A stretch of DNA of 64,000 bases from Planctomycetota bacterium (GCA_963204915.1 CAUJHS010000071.1:62001-126000), one strand, 5' to 3'; shown: positions 16,227 to 26,143, counted from the first letter of the stretch. The notes: generated from the sequence alone by a model not told the origin. Made by a program: numbers and translations.

Positions 16227-16342
16227 GGCAATGATTCCTTCAGGATCCGCTTACGCTTGTTGACCGTTTAACGTCTTCGAGCAAATCTGCCTTCGTTCTG
16301 TCGAGTCACTTACGTCGCGATTCTTGTTCTGGATGCCCCGCG

Positions 16343-17581
16343 ATGCGAAAATGGGGAGTTCCAGGCACCCTTCGGAGACGCGTTGTGGAGTTACGCATTG
16401 ACCCTAGTTTTCTTCCCGCGTTTGAACGATTGCGTAAAGCATTCCGCAAGAAGTCCACAATGATCCGTGAGACTCTGGCTCGAGCTGCGCGCAACGGACA
16501 TGGTTTACCCCAGCAAGATAAGCTGACGCTGGCATGGAAGCAACACAAACGGGCCGTATTCTGGGTGCGAGTCGATCGGGCGATTCGGCTGATGTATGAG
16601 CAAGATGGCGATGTCCAGACCTTGCTCTACGTTGGTAAGCACCAAGAAGCAGAGACCTTTCTAAAAAACCTTCCCAAGCGCAGCTCTCCCGACCAAATTT
16701 TGCCTGTTTCTGACTGGCTCCAGCGTACGGCCGACATGGAGGCGAGCGATCGGCTCAAGAATGGAGAGGTGGAGCGACAACCGGTGGCGCCTCCTAGCGC
16801 CCAACGGCAAATCATCGAAGGACTGGAGCGTCTGTTTGAAGACTGCTTATTGAATATGGGGCCGGCGGTGGTTGAAGAGTTCGCTGCACCTCATGTGATC
16901 GAATTGGAGAAGCGACTTGCGCTTCTGCGCGAACAGTTTTCCGAAGCCATGAAAACCGAGCGCGACCAGCGCGAACAACTTGGCGCTTGCGCCGAAGATT
17001 CCGCCCAGCGGATCGCGCGTTTGGAGAAGGCGGCGCACCATTTGCGCGATCGAGCGACGGCGGTGATAGATCAAGTCGAATCGCTTCGCACAAACCTTGC
17101 CGACACTACGGCGGAACTGCGGCGTGAGAACCACGTGCTTATCGACGAACTTCGGCGATCTTGGCATGAAGATTTAACGACGTTGCGAGAGAACCGACAC
17201 ATGGACATCGAAGAACGGGCTGAATTGCTCCGCACCACGGAACACCGCCTCGCCACATTACGTCACACCGTGGCAGAGACGCGGCGCGACTTGCTCGCAA
17301 AGTTGGATGCCGCGATCGTCGAAAATCGACGTCAATTGGAATCGGAAACCGAACATCGCCGACGTGAGCAAGACGAGCGTCAACGCCATCTGGAAAAGCT
17401 ATTGGCTAACGCGCAGGCTCAAATGGCGGAGCAACAAGCAATACTCGTTCACCAGACGCAAGCCTGTGAAGCACTCGCGCAGCGGCTAGCCCTTGTTGAA
17501 TCGCAAATTGCTGCCGCAAACGCCCGACGAGGCTGGCTGACAAAGCTCGTTTCGGGGCGATTGATGCGGTCCAGCGAATGA
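16343..17581 (+). CDS. RelE/ParE-like N-terminal domain fused to long coiled coil
   Basis: This encodes 412 residues in two parts. Residues about 14-107 (VVELRIDPSFLPAFERLRKA, then WKQHKRAVFWVRVDRAIRLM and LLYVGKHQEAETFL) look like the beta-sheet core of RelE/YafQ-type toxins, which end in a similar VGHHDE-type strand. Residues about 165-400 are a long Gln, Arg, Glu and Leu-rich coiled coil, ending in RRGWLTKLVSGRLMR. No antitoxin gene is next to it. The domain match is by eye and may reflect only the shared fold. No signal peptide or membrane span. Whether the head still cuts mRNA or only binds a partner cannot be told. Confidence 0.62.
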   Translation: MRKWGVPGTLRRRVVELRIDPSFLPAFERLRKAFRKKSTMIRETLARAARNGHGLPQQDKLTLAWKQHKRAVFWVRVDRAIRLMYEQDGDVQTLLYVGKHQEAETFLKNLPKRSSPDQILPVSDWLQRTADMEASDRLKNGEVERQPVAPPSAQRQIIEGLERLFEDCLLNMGPAVVEEFAAPHVIELEKRLALLREQFSEAMKTERDQREQLGACAEDSAQRIARLEKAAHHLRDRATAVIDQVESLRTNLADTTAELRRENHVLIDELRRSWHEDLTTLRENRHMDIEERAELLRTTEHRLATLRHTVAETRRDLLAKLDAAIVENRRQLESETEHRRREQDERQRHLEKLLANAQAQMAEQQAILVHQTQACEALAQRLALVESQIAAANARRGWLTKLVSGRLMRSSE

Positions 17582-17619
17582 CAAGCGCTCGCCGCGCCAA
17601 ACGTCAACTCTCCCGCAGG

Positions 17620-19656
17620 TTACTGCTCGTCGCCTGCTGCGCCGTCGACAACGGCCGCCGCCTCTTCTTCCTTTCGCGACGGCTTACCATAGAGGTGCTT
17701 ATCCGCTTTCCCGTTGGTTTGCGAGTTATCGCGCGCCGCAGGGCCAATCAACTCGACGATCTCCCCCTCACTAAGAACTTCCTTTTCCAGCAGCGCCTCG
17801 ACAAGTTTATCGAGCTTCGACCGGTTGTCTCGAAGAATCGTTTCCGCCTGGACCGAGGCCTCGTGCAAGATTCGGGTGACTTCTTCGTCAATTACCTGCA
17901 TCGTATGCTCGCTGAAGTGCCGTTGCTGGTGGATTTCACGGCCTAAAAACGGATCTTCATCACTCATTTTGTAGCTCACAGGCCCTAACCGCCGACTCAT
18001 GCCCCATTGGCCAACCATGCGCCGGGCAATGTTTGTGGCCCTTTCCAAGTCATTTTCTGCGCCCGCGCTAAACTGGCCATAGACAAGTCCTTCCGCAGCG
18101 CGACCTCCCAGAAAATAGGCGAGTCTTGCGTGGAGTTCGGCTTCGTTGATGTTAAATCGATCCTCCTCAGGCACCATTTGCGTCACGCCAAGGGCGCGTC
18201 CGCGCGGAATGACGGTAACTTTGTGCACTCGCTCAACATCCTTCGACAACCAAGCGACCAGAGCGTGACCTGCCTCATGATACGCGGTCTTTTCCTTCTC
18301 TTTACCTTGAATAACCTCTTCGCGTTTCGCGCCTAACAGCACTTTGTCGATGGCGAACTCAAAGTCCTCCATGTACACCTTATCGTGTTCATGACGGGTC
18401 GCCCACAACGCGGCTTCATTCACGATATTGCGCAAATCGGCCCCTGTGAGTCCGGTCGTTCCCTCCGCCACCCGGCGCAAGTTCACATCGTCCGCCAAGG
18501 GAACGTCGCGGACGTGGACTTTGAGAATTTCCTCGCGGCCCCGTAGCGTCGGCCGGTCCACGGTAACGTGTCGGTCAAAACGGCCGGGACGTAGCAAGGC
18601 GGGATCCAGTACGTCGGGGCGGTTCGTGGCGGCAATGACAATGACCGTCTCGTTGACCTCAAAACCGTCCATCTCGCTGAGAATTTGGTTCAACGTTTGT
18701 TCACGTTCATCGTGACCGCCCCCGAGACCTGCCCCGCGCTGACGTCCGACCGCATCGATTTCATCAACAAAAATGATGGCGGGACTGGTCTCTTTCGCAG
18801 TGTTGAACAAGTCACGTACACGACTCGCCCCCACCCCCACGAACATTTGAATGAACTCAGACCCGCTAACGGAGTAGAACGGCACCCCCGCCTCGCCAGC
18901 GATGGCGCGGGCTAACAACGTTTTGCCCGTGCCCGGCGGTCCGTTCAATAACACACCTTTGGGTACTCGACCGCCCAGTCTCTGAAATTTCTTCGGATCC
19001 TTGAGGAAATCCACAATCTCCTGCAAATCAGCCTTAACGCCTTCCAAGCCAGCCACGTCCTTAAATGTGACAGGGCGCTTGTCGGGTTCGTAACGCTTGG
19101 CAGGACTCTTGCTAAATCCTGAGAGAAACCCGCCACCCATGATTTGACTTTGGGCCCGGCGGAACATAATGAACAAAAAGATAAACAACCCCACGGGAAG
19201 TATCACGGCGGCGAAGAGCGTCAACCACTGGGCGCTGTCCGAGGGAGGCAGATTGTCAACAATCGCTCCACTATCCAACAATCGGCGTTCCAGGGCGGCG
19301 CGGCTCTCGCCGCTATTACCCAGATCGACGGCGAATCTTTTTTGAAGAGTTTCGCCGGGTTTTCGCTTGATTGGCTCGCCCAACGGGTTCAGATCCGGCG
19401 GCGCGGGGGGCGGCTTTTCGAACACGCCATACGCTTTCGTATCGCCCAACTGAACCTTGCTGAGGTTCTTTTGCTCAATCTGTTCCAAAAAGAACGAATA
19501 GTTGATTTCGGATACGCCTTGCTGCTGGTTGCTCAAAAAAAGCACCAGGAGCACGAAAAACGCAATCAGCAACAACCATAGATGCGGATTGACGGGACGC
19601 ACGGGGGCTCGCCCATTGGCAGGGCGGCGCGTTTCGTCCTTCTTCTGCTTCTCCAT
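17620..19656 (-). CDS. ftsH: ATP-dependent zinc metalloprotease FtsH
   Basis: FtsH is a membrane-bound AAA protease that degrades misfolded membrane proteins and some regulators. The 678-residue protein, started at the ATG at 19656 with GGGAG upstream, has a membrane segment near residues 25-45 and a second around 165-190. It has a Walker A GPPGTGKT, Walker [12 protein letters not shown], the SRH region [18 protein letters not shown] and the zinc site HEAGH. Its N-terminal periplasmic part has the FtsH-extracellular region. The C-terminus is a charged tail rich in Lys, Glu and Ala. It is convergent with the RelE-like fusion gene. Confidence 0.97.
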   Translation of the reverse strand: MEKQKKDETRRPANGRAPVRPVNPHLWLLLIAFFVLLVLFLSNQQQGVSEINYSFFLEQIEQKNLSKVQLGDTKAYGVFEKPPPAPPDLNPLGEPIKRKPGETLQKRFAVDLGNSGESRAALERRLLDSGAIVDNLPPSDSAQWLTLFAAVILPVGLFIFLFIMFRRAQSQIMGGGFLSGFSKSPAKRYEPDKRPVTFKDVAGLEGVKADLQEIVDFLKDPKKFQRLGGRVPKGVLLNGPPGTGKTLLARAIAGEAGVPFYSVSGSEFIQMFVGVGASRVRDLFNTAKETSPAIIFVDEIDAVGRQRGAGLGGGHDEREQTLNQILSEMDGFEVNETVIVIAATNRPDVLDPALLRPGRFDRHVTVDRPTLRGREEILKVHVRDVPLADDVNLRRVAEGTTGLTGADLRNIVNEAALWATRHEHDKVYMEDFEFAIDKVLLGAKREEVIQGKEKEKTAYHEAGHALVAWLSKDVERVHKVTVIPRGRALGVTQMVPEEDRFNINEAELHARLAYFLGGRAAEGLVYGQFSAGAENDLERATNIARRMVGQWGMSRRLGPVSYKMSDEDPFLGREIHQQRHFSEHTMQVIDEEVTRILHEASVQAETILRDNRSKLDKLVEALLEKEVLSEGEIVELIGPAARDNSQTNGKADKHLYGKPSRKEEEAAAVVDGAAGDEQ

Positions 19657-19794
19657 CGAATGCTCCCACATTTCAAGCGACGGCTCGTTCGGCAGTCGCC
19701 AAGCCCCTGCACCACCCGGTGCAGCAGCAGGTCATCGGAATTGCCAGCGGCGGATCATGTCACCCAAGGCGTTACGGTCATCAATAAACCGTGT

Positions 19795-19812
19795 GTGGGA
19801 ATTGTATCCCAC
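19795..19812. repeat. Inverted repeat upstream of ftsH
   Basis: GTGGGA-attgta-TCCCAC is an 18-base repeat with 6-base arms, about 140 bases upstream of the ftsH start codon and in the 257-base gap after recQ. It has no T-run. It could be an operator; it does not resemble the CIRCE heat-shock element. Confidence 0.4.
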
Positions 19813-19913
19813 GTATGGGGAAACCGCGACGTGGAGGCGCGGCCGAATCCGTTACTAGCAAAAATTTCGCCAAACCTTGGGAAATTGTTCCAAGGGAATT
19901 GTTGCGTATTCCA

Positions 19914-22862
19914 TCAACTTTGGTTACCCCCCGAATTCAAGGGGGTGCAGGATTTCAGATAATGTTCGACTTGTTGTCTCGTAGCGCCGTTGGGAAGGTC
20001 GTCAAGCAATCGCTGTAACGCTGCAGAGTTTGCTACGGACAGTTTACCTTCCAAATCATCTCGGGGTACTATGGGAACACCCAAAGGAGGCCCCGTTGAT
20101 AGCCCCTGGTCGGCCGCGCAAATGAGATCATGCATCACTTTTTCTCGTGATATTCCGCGGATGGCGGCGCATTCTTCAAGCGAAGCACCCAGTGAAATAA
20201 CCCGCCACGTCCAATAAAACCCCGGCCGCTGATCCATGGGGAGTGACGCAAAGGGGATTTCTTTCGTGTTTATTGGGTGGTTTACGCCGGCCCCCCCCTC
20301 ACGATCGACTGGCAGTTCGACATCCGACGCAACCGCTTCATCAATATACGTTTCTTCGTCAGGCGGCGTGTCTTCAAATAGTTGTCGCCGTGAGGGTTCT
20401 TTCCGGGGGCCGGGACGTTCGATTTGCTTCGGCGATCCCTCGATTGGGCCTTGATGTAACTTCGAAATGGGTGAACCCATGAATTGCGAAACCAACTGGA
20501 TGATTTCATCTCCGTACTGGTCTAACTTCGATGGCCCGATCCCCTTGATCTCCTCAAGTGTCTCGTGGGAAGTCGGTCGCAAACGGGCAATCAACTCCAA
20601 TGTTTTTGTATGTAGCACCTGGAAGGCCGGTAGGCCGGCGGTATCAGCCCGGTTCCGCCGCCATCGTCGCAAGGCGTCGAGCAAACCGGAATGCGGCGGC
20701 GGTAGACTCGCGTCTTCCTCGTCAAGATCAGGCGCGTTTTCACTGCGCCACGTCGATCGTAATTTCATGAGCAAACTCGCCGGCAGCGGCAAGGGCCCTT
20801 CCAACGAACGATTGCTTTTCATGACATCGACGCCGTAGTCCGTAAGCTGCACAATCGGCCGGTGACGATCAACGTCAATTTGTTCGACCAACCGTTTTTC
20901 CATCAACACGTCCAAAAGTTGAGACACGTCGATCTGCGTCAAATTCCCGAGTAACCCGTACGTGCTCAGTTGGTCAAGTTTCCATTTGCTCAACTTGGAC
21001 GATTTTGAACCGCATAGCATCTGCGCCACAATGTTCTTTCCGAACCGGCCGTGGGTGCGGGCTACGCCGCTGAGTGCAATTCGTACGGCGCGTAGAACGT
21101 TTTCGTCCGTGACTGCACCCGTTGTTCGCACCGCGACTCCGCCGGGTTTTCCTCCGGCTCGTTGGCAGTTATCGCACACGCCGCACGGTTCGCCGTCGGG
21201 ATCACCGAAGTAATCAAGGATTTCCATTTGGCGGCAACCGATCGTCCGCGCATACGCCATGACGCGGTCCAACTTGCCGTATTCGGCGGCTCGGCGTTCT
21301 TCGAGCGTCTTGAAATCGATCTCTAAGTCTTCAAAGCGAGCATGGCGTTGAAGCAAATGGATTGCTTTTCCACGGAAGGGCGGCACGTAGTCGAACGCTT
21401 TGAGACTCGTCAATTCGCGCATCGCACGCTGGAACGCCTCGCGGTCAATCCCTGCGGCGGCCATAAGGTGGTTCGGAAGCACATAAACCCATTCGCCGCG
21501 TTGGTCGCCTACCAGATTTTCGATGGCGTGCATCAGTCGGCGGCGCACCTTGGCCTGCGGCGGAATCAAGTCGATGAGCGACCCTAGTTCACTGTCGATT
21601 TTCACGGCGCCCATATTCTGGCGCGGGTCAATGCGTTCGATGGCCCCGCACTTTTCCAAAATCTGCTCGCAGGCGCCAATACCTTCGGCGCCCGAAGTCA
21701 TGCCGAGCCGCTCTTTAATTTCCTCCATGGTCAGTTCGATCGGGTCTTCGTCGAGCGTGCGAAGGAACTCGTAAACTTGGCGAATCAGCTCGCGGGCCGG
21801 ATAAGCGTTTTCGATGAAGAACTCTTGAATAAACCGATCCTGCGGGGAGTACAACATCAGGCATCGCGAGGGGTTCCCATCACGCCCGGCGCGCCCCGCC
21901 TCCTGATAATACGCCTCTAGGGTGCCGGGCATGTTGTAATGGATCACAAACCGCAAGTCCGATTTGTCGATACCCATTCCGAAGGCGTTGGTCGCGACAA
22001 TGATATCAAGTCGCCCCCCCATGAACGCCTCTTGCATGGCTCGGCGTTCGTCGGGGAGCATGCCTGCGTGGTACACTCCGACGCTTCGATTCGTGCGTTC
22101 GGAAACCACGGTCACTAATTCTTCGCACCGTTTGCGCGTCGCGGCGTAGATGATCCCGGCGCCATCCGTTTGATCAAGAAATCGGCAGAGCAGGTCGTTC
22201 TTCTCGGGTTGGCTCCCGGGCGTCGCCACTTCAAACCGCAAGTTGGGTCTGGCAAACCCCGTAACGAACACTTGGGGATCGCGTAAATGCAACGATGCGA
22301 TCACATCGTCGCGGACCCCCGCCGTAGCGGTGGCCGTCAACGCGATTGTTTGAGGATTGCCGATTCGTTGGCGAAACGCACCAAGCCGAGCATAGTCGGG
22401 GCGAAAATCGTGCCCCCATTCGCTCACGCAATGCGCCTCGTCGACCGCCAACAACTGAACGCGTGTCCGGGCCACCGCATCGCGAAATGTGCTATTCCGG
22501 AAGCGTTCCGGCGAAACGTAAACGAGGTCGTATCGGCCGGCGGCCATGTCCTGGAGTCGTTGCTGCTGATCTTGAAGCGATAGGGAGCTGTTGATCAAAG
22601 TGGCTCGCAGCCCAAGTCGCTCCAGCGCGTCGACTTGGTCTTTCATCAGGGCGATAAGAGGCGACACCACCAGCGTTACCCCCTCGCGGGCGATCGAAGG
22701 TAGTTGGTAGCAAAGACTTTTTCCGCCGCCGGTAGGCATTACCACGAGGCAATCGTGGCCGGCCAGAACAGCAGAAATCACATCCTTCTGGCCGCGGCGG
22801 AAGGACGAAAGATTAAACCGTTCAAGGTACTGCTTGAGATCGACGTGCAACTCGTCTGCCAT
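19914..22862 (-). CDS. recQ: ATP-dependent DNA helicase RecQ with C-terminal extension
   Basis: RecQ unwinds DNA in recombination and fork repair. Domains in order: DEAH-type helicase core (MPTGGGKSLCYQLP, LLAVDEAHCVSEWGHDFRP, ATNAFGMGIDKSDLRFVIH, QEAGRAGRDG), zinc-binding and winged-helix RQC region (CRQMEILDYFGDPDGEPCGV with CDNC), then an HRDC domain near residues 740-810. A further 170 residues end in a second helix-turn-helix-like segment (YWTWRVISLGASLEECAAIR). At about 982 residues it is well above the usual 600-700. The ATG at 22862 was preferred since the conserved fold starts soon after; ATGs at 22871 and 22952 are alternatives. Confidence 0.94.
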   Translation of the reverse strand: MADELHVDLKQYLERFNLSSFRRGQKDVISAVLAGHDCLVVMPTGGGKSLCYQLPSIAREGVTLVVSPLIALMKDQVDALERLGLRATLINSSLSLQDQQQRLQDMAAGRYDLVYVSPERFRNSTFRDAVARTRVQLLAVDEAHCVSEWGHDFRPDYARLGAFRQRIGNPQTIALTATATAGVRDDVIASLHLRDPQVFVTGFARPNLRFEVATPGSQPEKNDLLCRFLDQTDGAGIIYAATRKRCEELVTVVSERTNRSVGVYHAGMLPDERRAMQEAFMGGRLDIIVATNAFGMGIDKSDLRFVIHYNMPGTLEAYYQEAGRAGRDGNPSRCLMLYSPQDRFIQEFFIENAYPARELIRQVYEFLRTLDEDPIELTMEEIKERLGMTSGAEGIGACEQILEKCGAIERIDPRQNMGAVKIDSELGSLIDLIPPQAKVRRRLMHAIENLVGDQRGEWVYVLPNHLMAAAGIDREAFQRAMRELTSLKAFDYVPPFRGKAIHLLQRHARFEDLEIDFKTLEERRAAEYGKLDRVMAYARTIGCRQMEILDYFGDPDGEPCGVCDNCQRAGGKPGGVAVRTTGAVTDENVLRAVRIALSGVARTHGRFGKNIVAQMLCGSKSSKLSKWKLDQLSTYGLLGNLTQIDVSQLLDVLMEKRLVEQIDVDRHRPIVQLTDYGVDVMKSNRSLEGPLPLPASLLMKLRSTWRSENAPDLDEEDASLPPPHSGLLDALRRWRRNRADTAGLPAFQVLHTKTLELIARLRPTSHETLEEIKGIGPSKLDQYGDEIIQLVSQFMGSPISKLHQGPIEGSPKQIERPGPRKEPSRRQLFEDTPPDEETYIDEAVASDVELPVDREGGAGVNHPINTKEIPFASLPMDQRPGFYWTWRVISLGASLEECAAIRGISREKVMHDLICAADQGLSTGPPLGVPIVPRDDLEGKLSVANSAALQRLLDDLPNGATRQQVEHYLKSCTPLNSGGNQS

Positions 22863-23033
22863 GGGGTTCATTATAGGATTGCGCGTCCTAGGCACCAACG
22901 CCGACGAGGGCGGCGGAATCATCTTGCCTATGTACACGAGGTCGCGACCCACTGCGAAATTCTTTGCCCCTTGCCGAAAATGTCCAGGCTGAGTAAATTT
23001 GGATAAACATATCCAATATCAAGGATTTAACTC

Positions 23034-23405
23034 ATGACGGTGGGTCGCGCTCATCTACCTCTTGTCTACGCTTGCGCTGGCTGTTCCCAGGCGGGGCGCA
23101 TCGCGTACGAGACAGCCCTAGAACTTGATCGCCGCGGATTGGCGCAAATGTCTTGTCTGGCTGGCTTGGCGTGCGGAAAAAAGTCATTCGTCCGTCAGGC
23201 CGAAGGTCGGCCGCTGTGGATTGTTGACGGCTGTCCCCTCCAGTGCGCTCTGGGAGTCTTGGAACATGTGGGCGCGGTCCCCCAAATGCATGTTCGACTC
23301 GATGAATTTGGAGTCTCGAAGACGGCGCCGCTATCTGAGGAATTCTCCGTCAATTCCCTTGTGGACGCAATTCAATCGACTATCGTAAGTGAACGGGGCG
23401 CTTGA
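23034..23405 (+). CDS. DGC-domain putative zinc-binding protein
   Basis: This encodes 123 residues with paired cysteines typical of the DGC family: YACAGCSQAG near residues 12-21, MSCLAGLACG near 39-48, and the name-giving DGCPLQCALG near 65-74. These cysteines probably bind zinc or another metal. The function of the family is unknown. The stop overlaps the upstream edge of the Nudix open frame (TTGA), and the two genes run in the same direction, which suggests one transcript. Confidence 0.78.
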   Translation: MTVGRAHLPLVYACAGCSQAGRIAYETALELDRRGLAQMSCLAGLACGKKSFVRQAEGRPLWIVDGCPLQCALGVLEHVGAVPQMHVRLDEFGVSKTAPLSEEFSVNSLVDAIQSTIVSERGA

Positions 23406-23467
23406 TTTGGCGTCGGCGTGTCTTTAGCAAGCACCGCCATCGAACCGAGGAAACACAAGGACACGCG

Positions 23468-23914
23468 GTGGATCGAGTCGGTGAACAGCGCGGCCTGCGA
23501 CGCGGCGTCGTCGGCGTCGCCGCACGAGATGGCAGTCTTTTAGTCATTCGCCGTTCGGCATGGGTTGAGGCGCCCGGCGCCTATTGTTTTCCCGGCGGCG
23601 CCGTGGAAGGTGGAGAATCGGACGAAAACGCACTTCGCCGCGAGTTTCTCGAAGAGTTAGGCGTCGTCGTCGAACCGATCCGGCCCTTGTGGCAGGCTGT
23701 CACATCCTGGAATGTCGACTTGACGTGGTGGCTCGTGCGACTTTCCGATGACGCGATCGTCATGCCGCATGCGCGCGAGGTTGAATCTTTTCATTGGTAC
23801 ACGCCGGAAGAGATCCGTCGCTTGCCGCACCTGCTCGAAAGCAACCGTCAATTCTTGGAGGCCGGCTCTGCCGAGGCGTTCGTCATCGACGGGATACCGT
23901 TTTCCGGAAAATAG
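23468..23914 (+). CDS. Nudix hydrolase
   Basis: Nudix enzymes hydrolyse nucleoside diphosphates linked to another group. The box GGAVEGGESDENALRREFLEELG (GX5EX7REUXEEXGU) is complete and lies near residues 47-69. The GTG at 23468 has AAGGA 6 bases upstream and was chosen; the frame is open back to a TTG at 23402 that overlaps the DGC stop. The 148-residue size is normal. The 3' end overlaps the convergent CX4CH protein gene by 67 bases. Substrate not predictable; MutT-like 8-oxo-dGTP cleavage is one option. Confidence 0.88.
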   Translation: MDRVGEQRGLRRGVVGVAARDGSLLVIRRSAWVEAPGAYCFPGGAVEGGESDENALRREFLEELGVVVEPIRPLWQAVTSWNVDLTWWLVRLSDDAIVMPHAREVESFHWYTPEEIRRLPHLLESNRQFLEAGSAEAFVIDGIPFSGK

Positions 23915-24960
23915 CGCCGGTTAAAAATGGTAGGATCAAACGCGTCGCGTGGCTGGAAACGAACCTCACCGTCGTTCTCGGTTGACGGCCGACGAGATAC
24001 AACGCTCCGATGAATCTCGTCGTGTGGAGAGATTGACGATGCCGAAACTTCATTCGAAAGCACCATCCCCGTCCGAGGGGACTGGGCCGGCATCCCGATT
24101 GAAATCGACTGCGGTTTGGCCGGTGCGACGACGGGACGCGCAGCCAAATGAACCCAATCGCGCAGTTGCTCCCATTGACGACCTTGTCGGGCATCAAACA
24201 ATCCCTCGGGTTGGCCGCCATGCGGACCGCTCGGCATCGTCAACAGGGGACTGTTATCGGGGTCATTAGGGTCCACCATCTGGAGTGTGGCGAACAGGTT
24301 GCGCTGGGTTAAACGTCGTGGAAGCGCCTTATCTTTGAAAGGTCGCATCAAATGATAACGTGATGTTACCTGGCTTCCATGGCAAGCGTTGGTGCCGCAC
24401 CGGTTTAATAACAGGGTCTGAACCGTGGTCGTGAAAGTCTCCACCGTTTCAGGCGGCAGCGTCGCAACAGCACTTTCGATCGCTTGCCAGTCAATTTCCG
24501 CCATCGGTTCTTGCTGCGGTTGGACGGTCATTTCCCGTGCATCGGCCAAATGGAGCAGTCTTCGACGGAGCGCACGCGCTCGCGCATCGAACGGATTAAT
24601 CGCCATCGCGGCGAGCAATTGATCGGCCGATCGATGGGGCATGTCATGCCGTAAGCACCATTCGGCTAATTCGAGCCGTTGTCGCGTACTGCCTGGATCG
24701 AGAATGTTGCGTTTGCGACCGTAGGCTTCTTCCAGATTGACGCACTCGAATTCGACGTCGCCCACGGGAAATCGGACTTCGCTGGACTGCCCCACGGCGA
24801 CGACATAGCGATCGCCTAACCGCGTGATTCGCCCCTTGACCACGTGCCCGTTGCGCAACACGAGCACCCCGTTGCGCGGCGCTAGCGCAGACTCCTGCGC
24901 CAAAGACGCGGAAGCCGCCAGCCACGAAACGGCGACAACCATTAATAAGGGTCGGAACAT
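23848..24960 (-). CDS. Exported protein with CX4CH motif
   Basis: This encodes 370 residues with a signal peptide at 1-21 (LLMVVAVSWLAASASLAQ). An N-terminal beta domain (VLRNGHVVKGRITRLGDRYVV) resembles small barrel domains common in exported planctomycete proteins, and a helical middle part (HDMPHRSADQLLAAMAINP) follows. A later segment reads NRCGTNACHGS, a CX4CH rather than the normal CX2CH haem motif. The following SPLLTMPSGPHGG and WVHLAARP look like a c-type cytochrome-like fold. The last 20 or so codons overlap the convergent Nudix gene. Haem attachment is plausible but the spacing is atypical. No name assigned. Confidence 0.68.
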   Translation of the reverse strand: MFRPLLMVVAVSWLAASASLAQESALAPRNGVLVLRNGHVVKGRITRLGDRYVVAVGQSSEVRFPVGDVEFECVNLEEAYGRKRNILDPGSTRQRLELAEWCLRHDMPHRSADQLLAAMAINPFDARARALRRRLLHLADAREMTVQPQQEPMAEIDWQAIESAVATLPPETVETFTTTVQTLLLNRCGTNACHGSQVTSRYHLMRPFKDKALPRRLTQRNLFATLQMVDPNDPDNSPLLTMPSGPHGGQPEGLFDARQGRQWEQLRDWVHLAARPVVAPAKPQSISIGMPAQSPRTGMVLSNEVSASSISPHDEIHRSVVSRRPSTENDGEVRFQPRDAFDPTIFNRRYFPENGIPSMTNASAEPASKN

Positions 24961-25264
24961 GGGGAGCGAAAGTTACCGGCGCCGCACCACGGCGTCAATG
25001 GGAAACCTCGATGTGTTGTAACTGGCGTTGACTCGCCAATTTACGAGAGCAATAATCCGCGCCGCGGAGTTCATCTTCGTCGATCGTTAGGGGCGGCAGG
25101 CCCCGTGGGTCGAAGTTCGACGCAACGCTTGTTCCCGTTTCGATTTAGCGCCTTTCGGTCCTACAAAATGCTCTCCGGCGCCGCGATCGAACGAATTGGC
25201 TGTGAATTACGTCTGCGCAAGTTTTATCGGTTGAATCGGTAAAACGACTTAGGCAAATCTTGCA
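24961..25264. other. Divergent intergenic region with a hairpin before the barrel gene
   Basis: About 300 bases with no gene seen. Near its right end, 25221-25245, an 11-pair hairpin with two G-U pairs and a 3-base loop (GTTTTATCGG then TTG then AATCGGTAAAAC) lies 20 bases before the next start codon. It could hide the ribosome site or act as an operator. Confidence 0.45.
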
Positions 25265-26089
25265 ATGTGGCAACTGGGGCGACTTATGATCCTCGTCGTG
25301 GCGATAACGCTGGGGTTGCCGCGCGCCATTTGGGCGACGAATCCCACGAGCCCGGCGAGGACCGCAAAGCATACCTCGCTAGCCGATTTTCTTAACGACA
25401 CGCCATCCGAGGCTTGGCCGGAGGAACCTGTTCCGTTTAGTGAGCCGGAGTTGTTGACGCCAGCCCCTCCTGACGCCTCGCCTTGGGGCGAACCTCTGTT
25501 TTCTCCCATGGAGCCGGCACGGCATATGGGCCGTGGAAATCCGCTTTCCGGCACGAGTTGGCTCAATCGCCCTTGGCATGTCGGCGTTTTGTTTGGCGTG
25601 CTTTCCGGCGACGATCTCATCGACGACCATATTGAATTGCAGCAGGACTTTATCGGAGGTTATCGCGTTGGTTACGATTTTGACCATTTCTGGGGATGGG
25701 AAATCAACTTCGCGTTTGGCGAAATCGACATCGAAGACGCTCAGGATGAGACCCTGTCTTTAAGCGCGGATACTTGGTTTGCCGACGCCGCGGTTCACGT
25801 TTATCCCTGGGGCGACGCCCAATGGCGTCCCTTTTTGGGAATTGGCGGCGGATTCGCCTCTTTCCAATTCGACGACGCCGTCGGGGTTGGCTACGATGCC
25901 GCGCTGTTTCAAGTACCATTGACCGTGGGCGTCAAATTCTTGCACGACCGTTGGCTGGCCTTGCGGGCTGAGATTACCCATCATGTCACCTTCGGCTCGG
26001 ATGATCTTGATACGATGGATAACGTTTCCGCCACGATAGGCGCCGACATTCACTTCGGCGCACGTCCTCGCAGCTATTATCCTTGGTAG
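25265..26089 (+). CDS. Putative outer membrane beta-barrel protein
   Basis: This encodes 274 residues. A signal peptide at about 1-24 (LMILVVAITLGLPRAIWA) precedes a Pro-rich linker to residue 100. Alternating hydrophobic strands follow: WHVGVLFGVLSGD, FIGGYRVGYDFDHFWGWEINF, TWFADAAVHVYPWG, WRPFLGIGGGFASFQFDD, FQVPLTVGVKFLHDRWLALRAEI and NVSATIGADIHFG. This eight-strand pattern with aromatic girdles fits the OmpA/OmpW-like small barrel group. It may have a structural or transport role in the outer membrane. Start at 25265 is plausible; an ATG at 25286 is an alternative with GGGG upstream. Confidence 0.72.
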   Translation: MWQLGRLMILVVAITLGLPRAIWATNPTSPARTAKHTSLADFLNDTPSEAWPEEPVPFSEPELLTPAPPDASPWGEPLFSPMEPARHMGRGNPLSGTSWLNRPWHVGVLFGVLSGDDLIDDHIELQQDFIGGYRVGYDFDHFWGWEINFAFGEIDIEDAQDETLSLSADTWFADAAVHVYPWGDAQWRPFLGIGGGFASFQFDDAVGVGYDAALFQVPLTVGVKFLHDRWLALRAEITHHVTFGSDDLDTMDNVSATIGADIHFGARPRSYYPW

Positions 26090-26143
26090 CTGGCGGTTCC
26101 TGATCACTCCGCGTGCTTGCGTGGTCATCCATCGATTGGCTAT

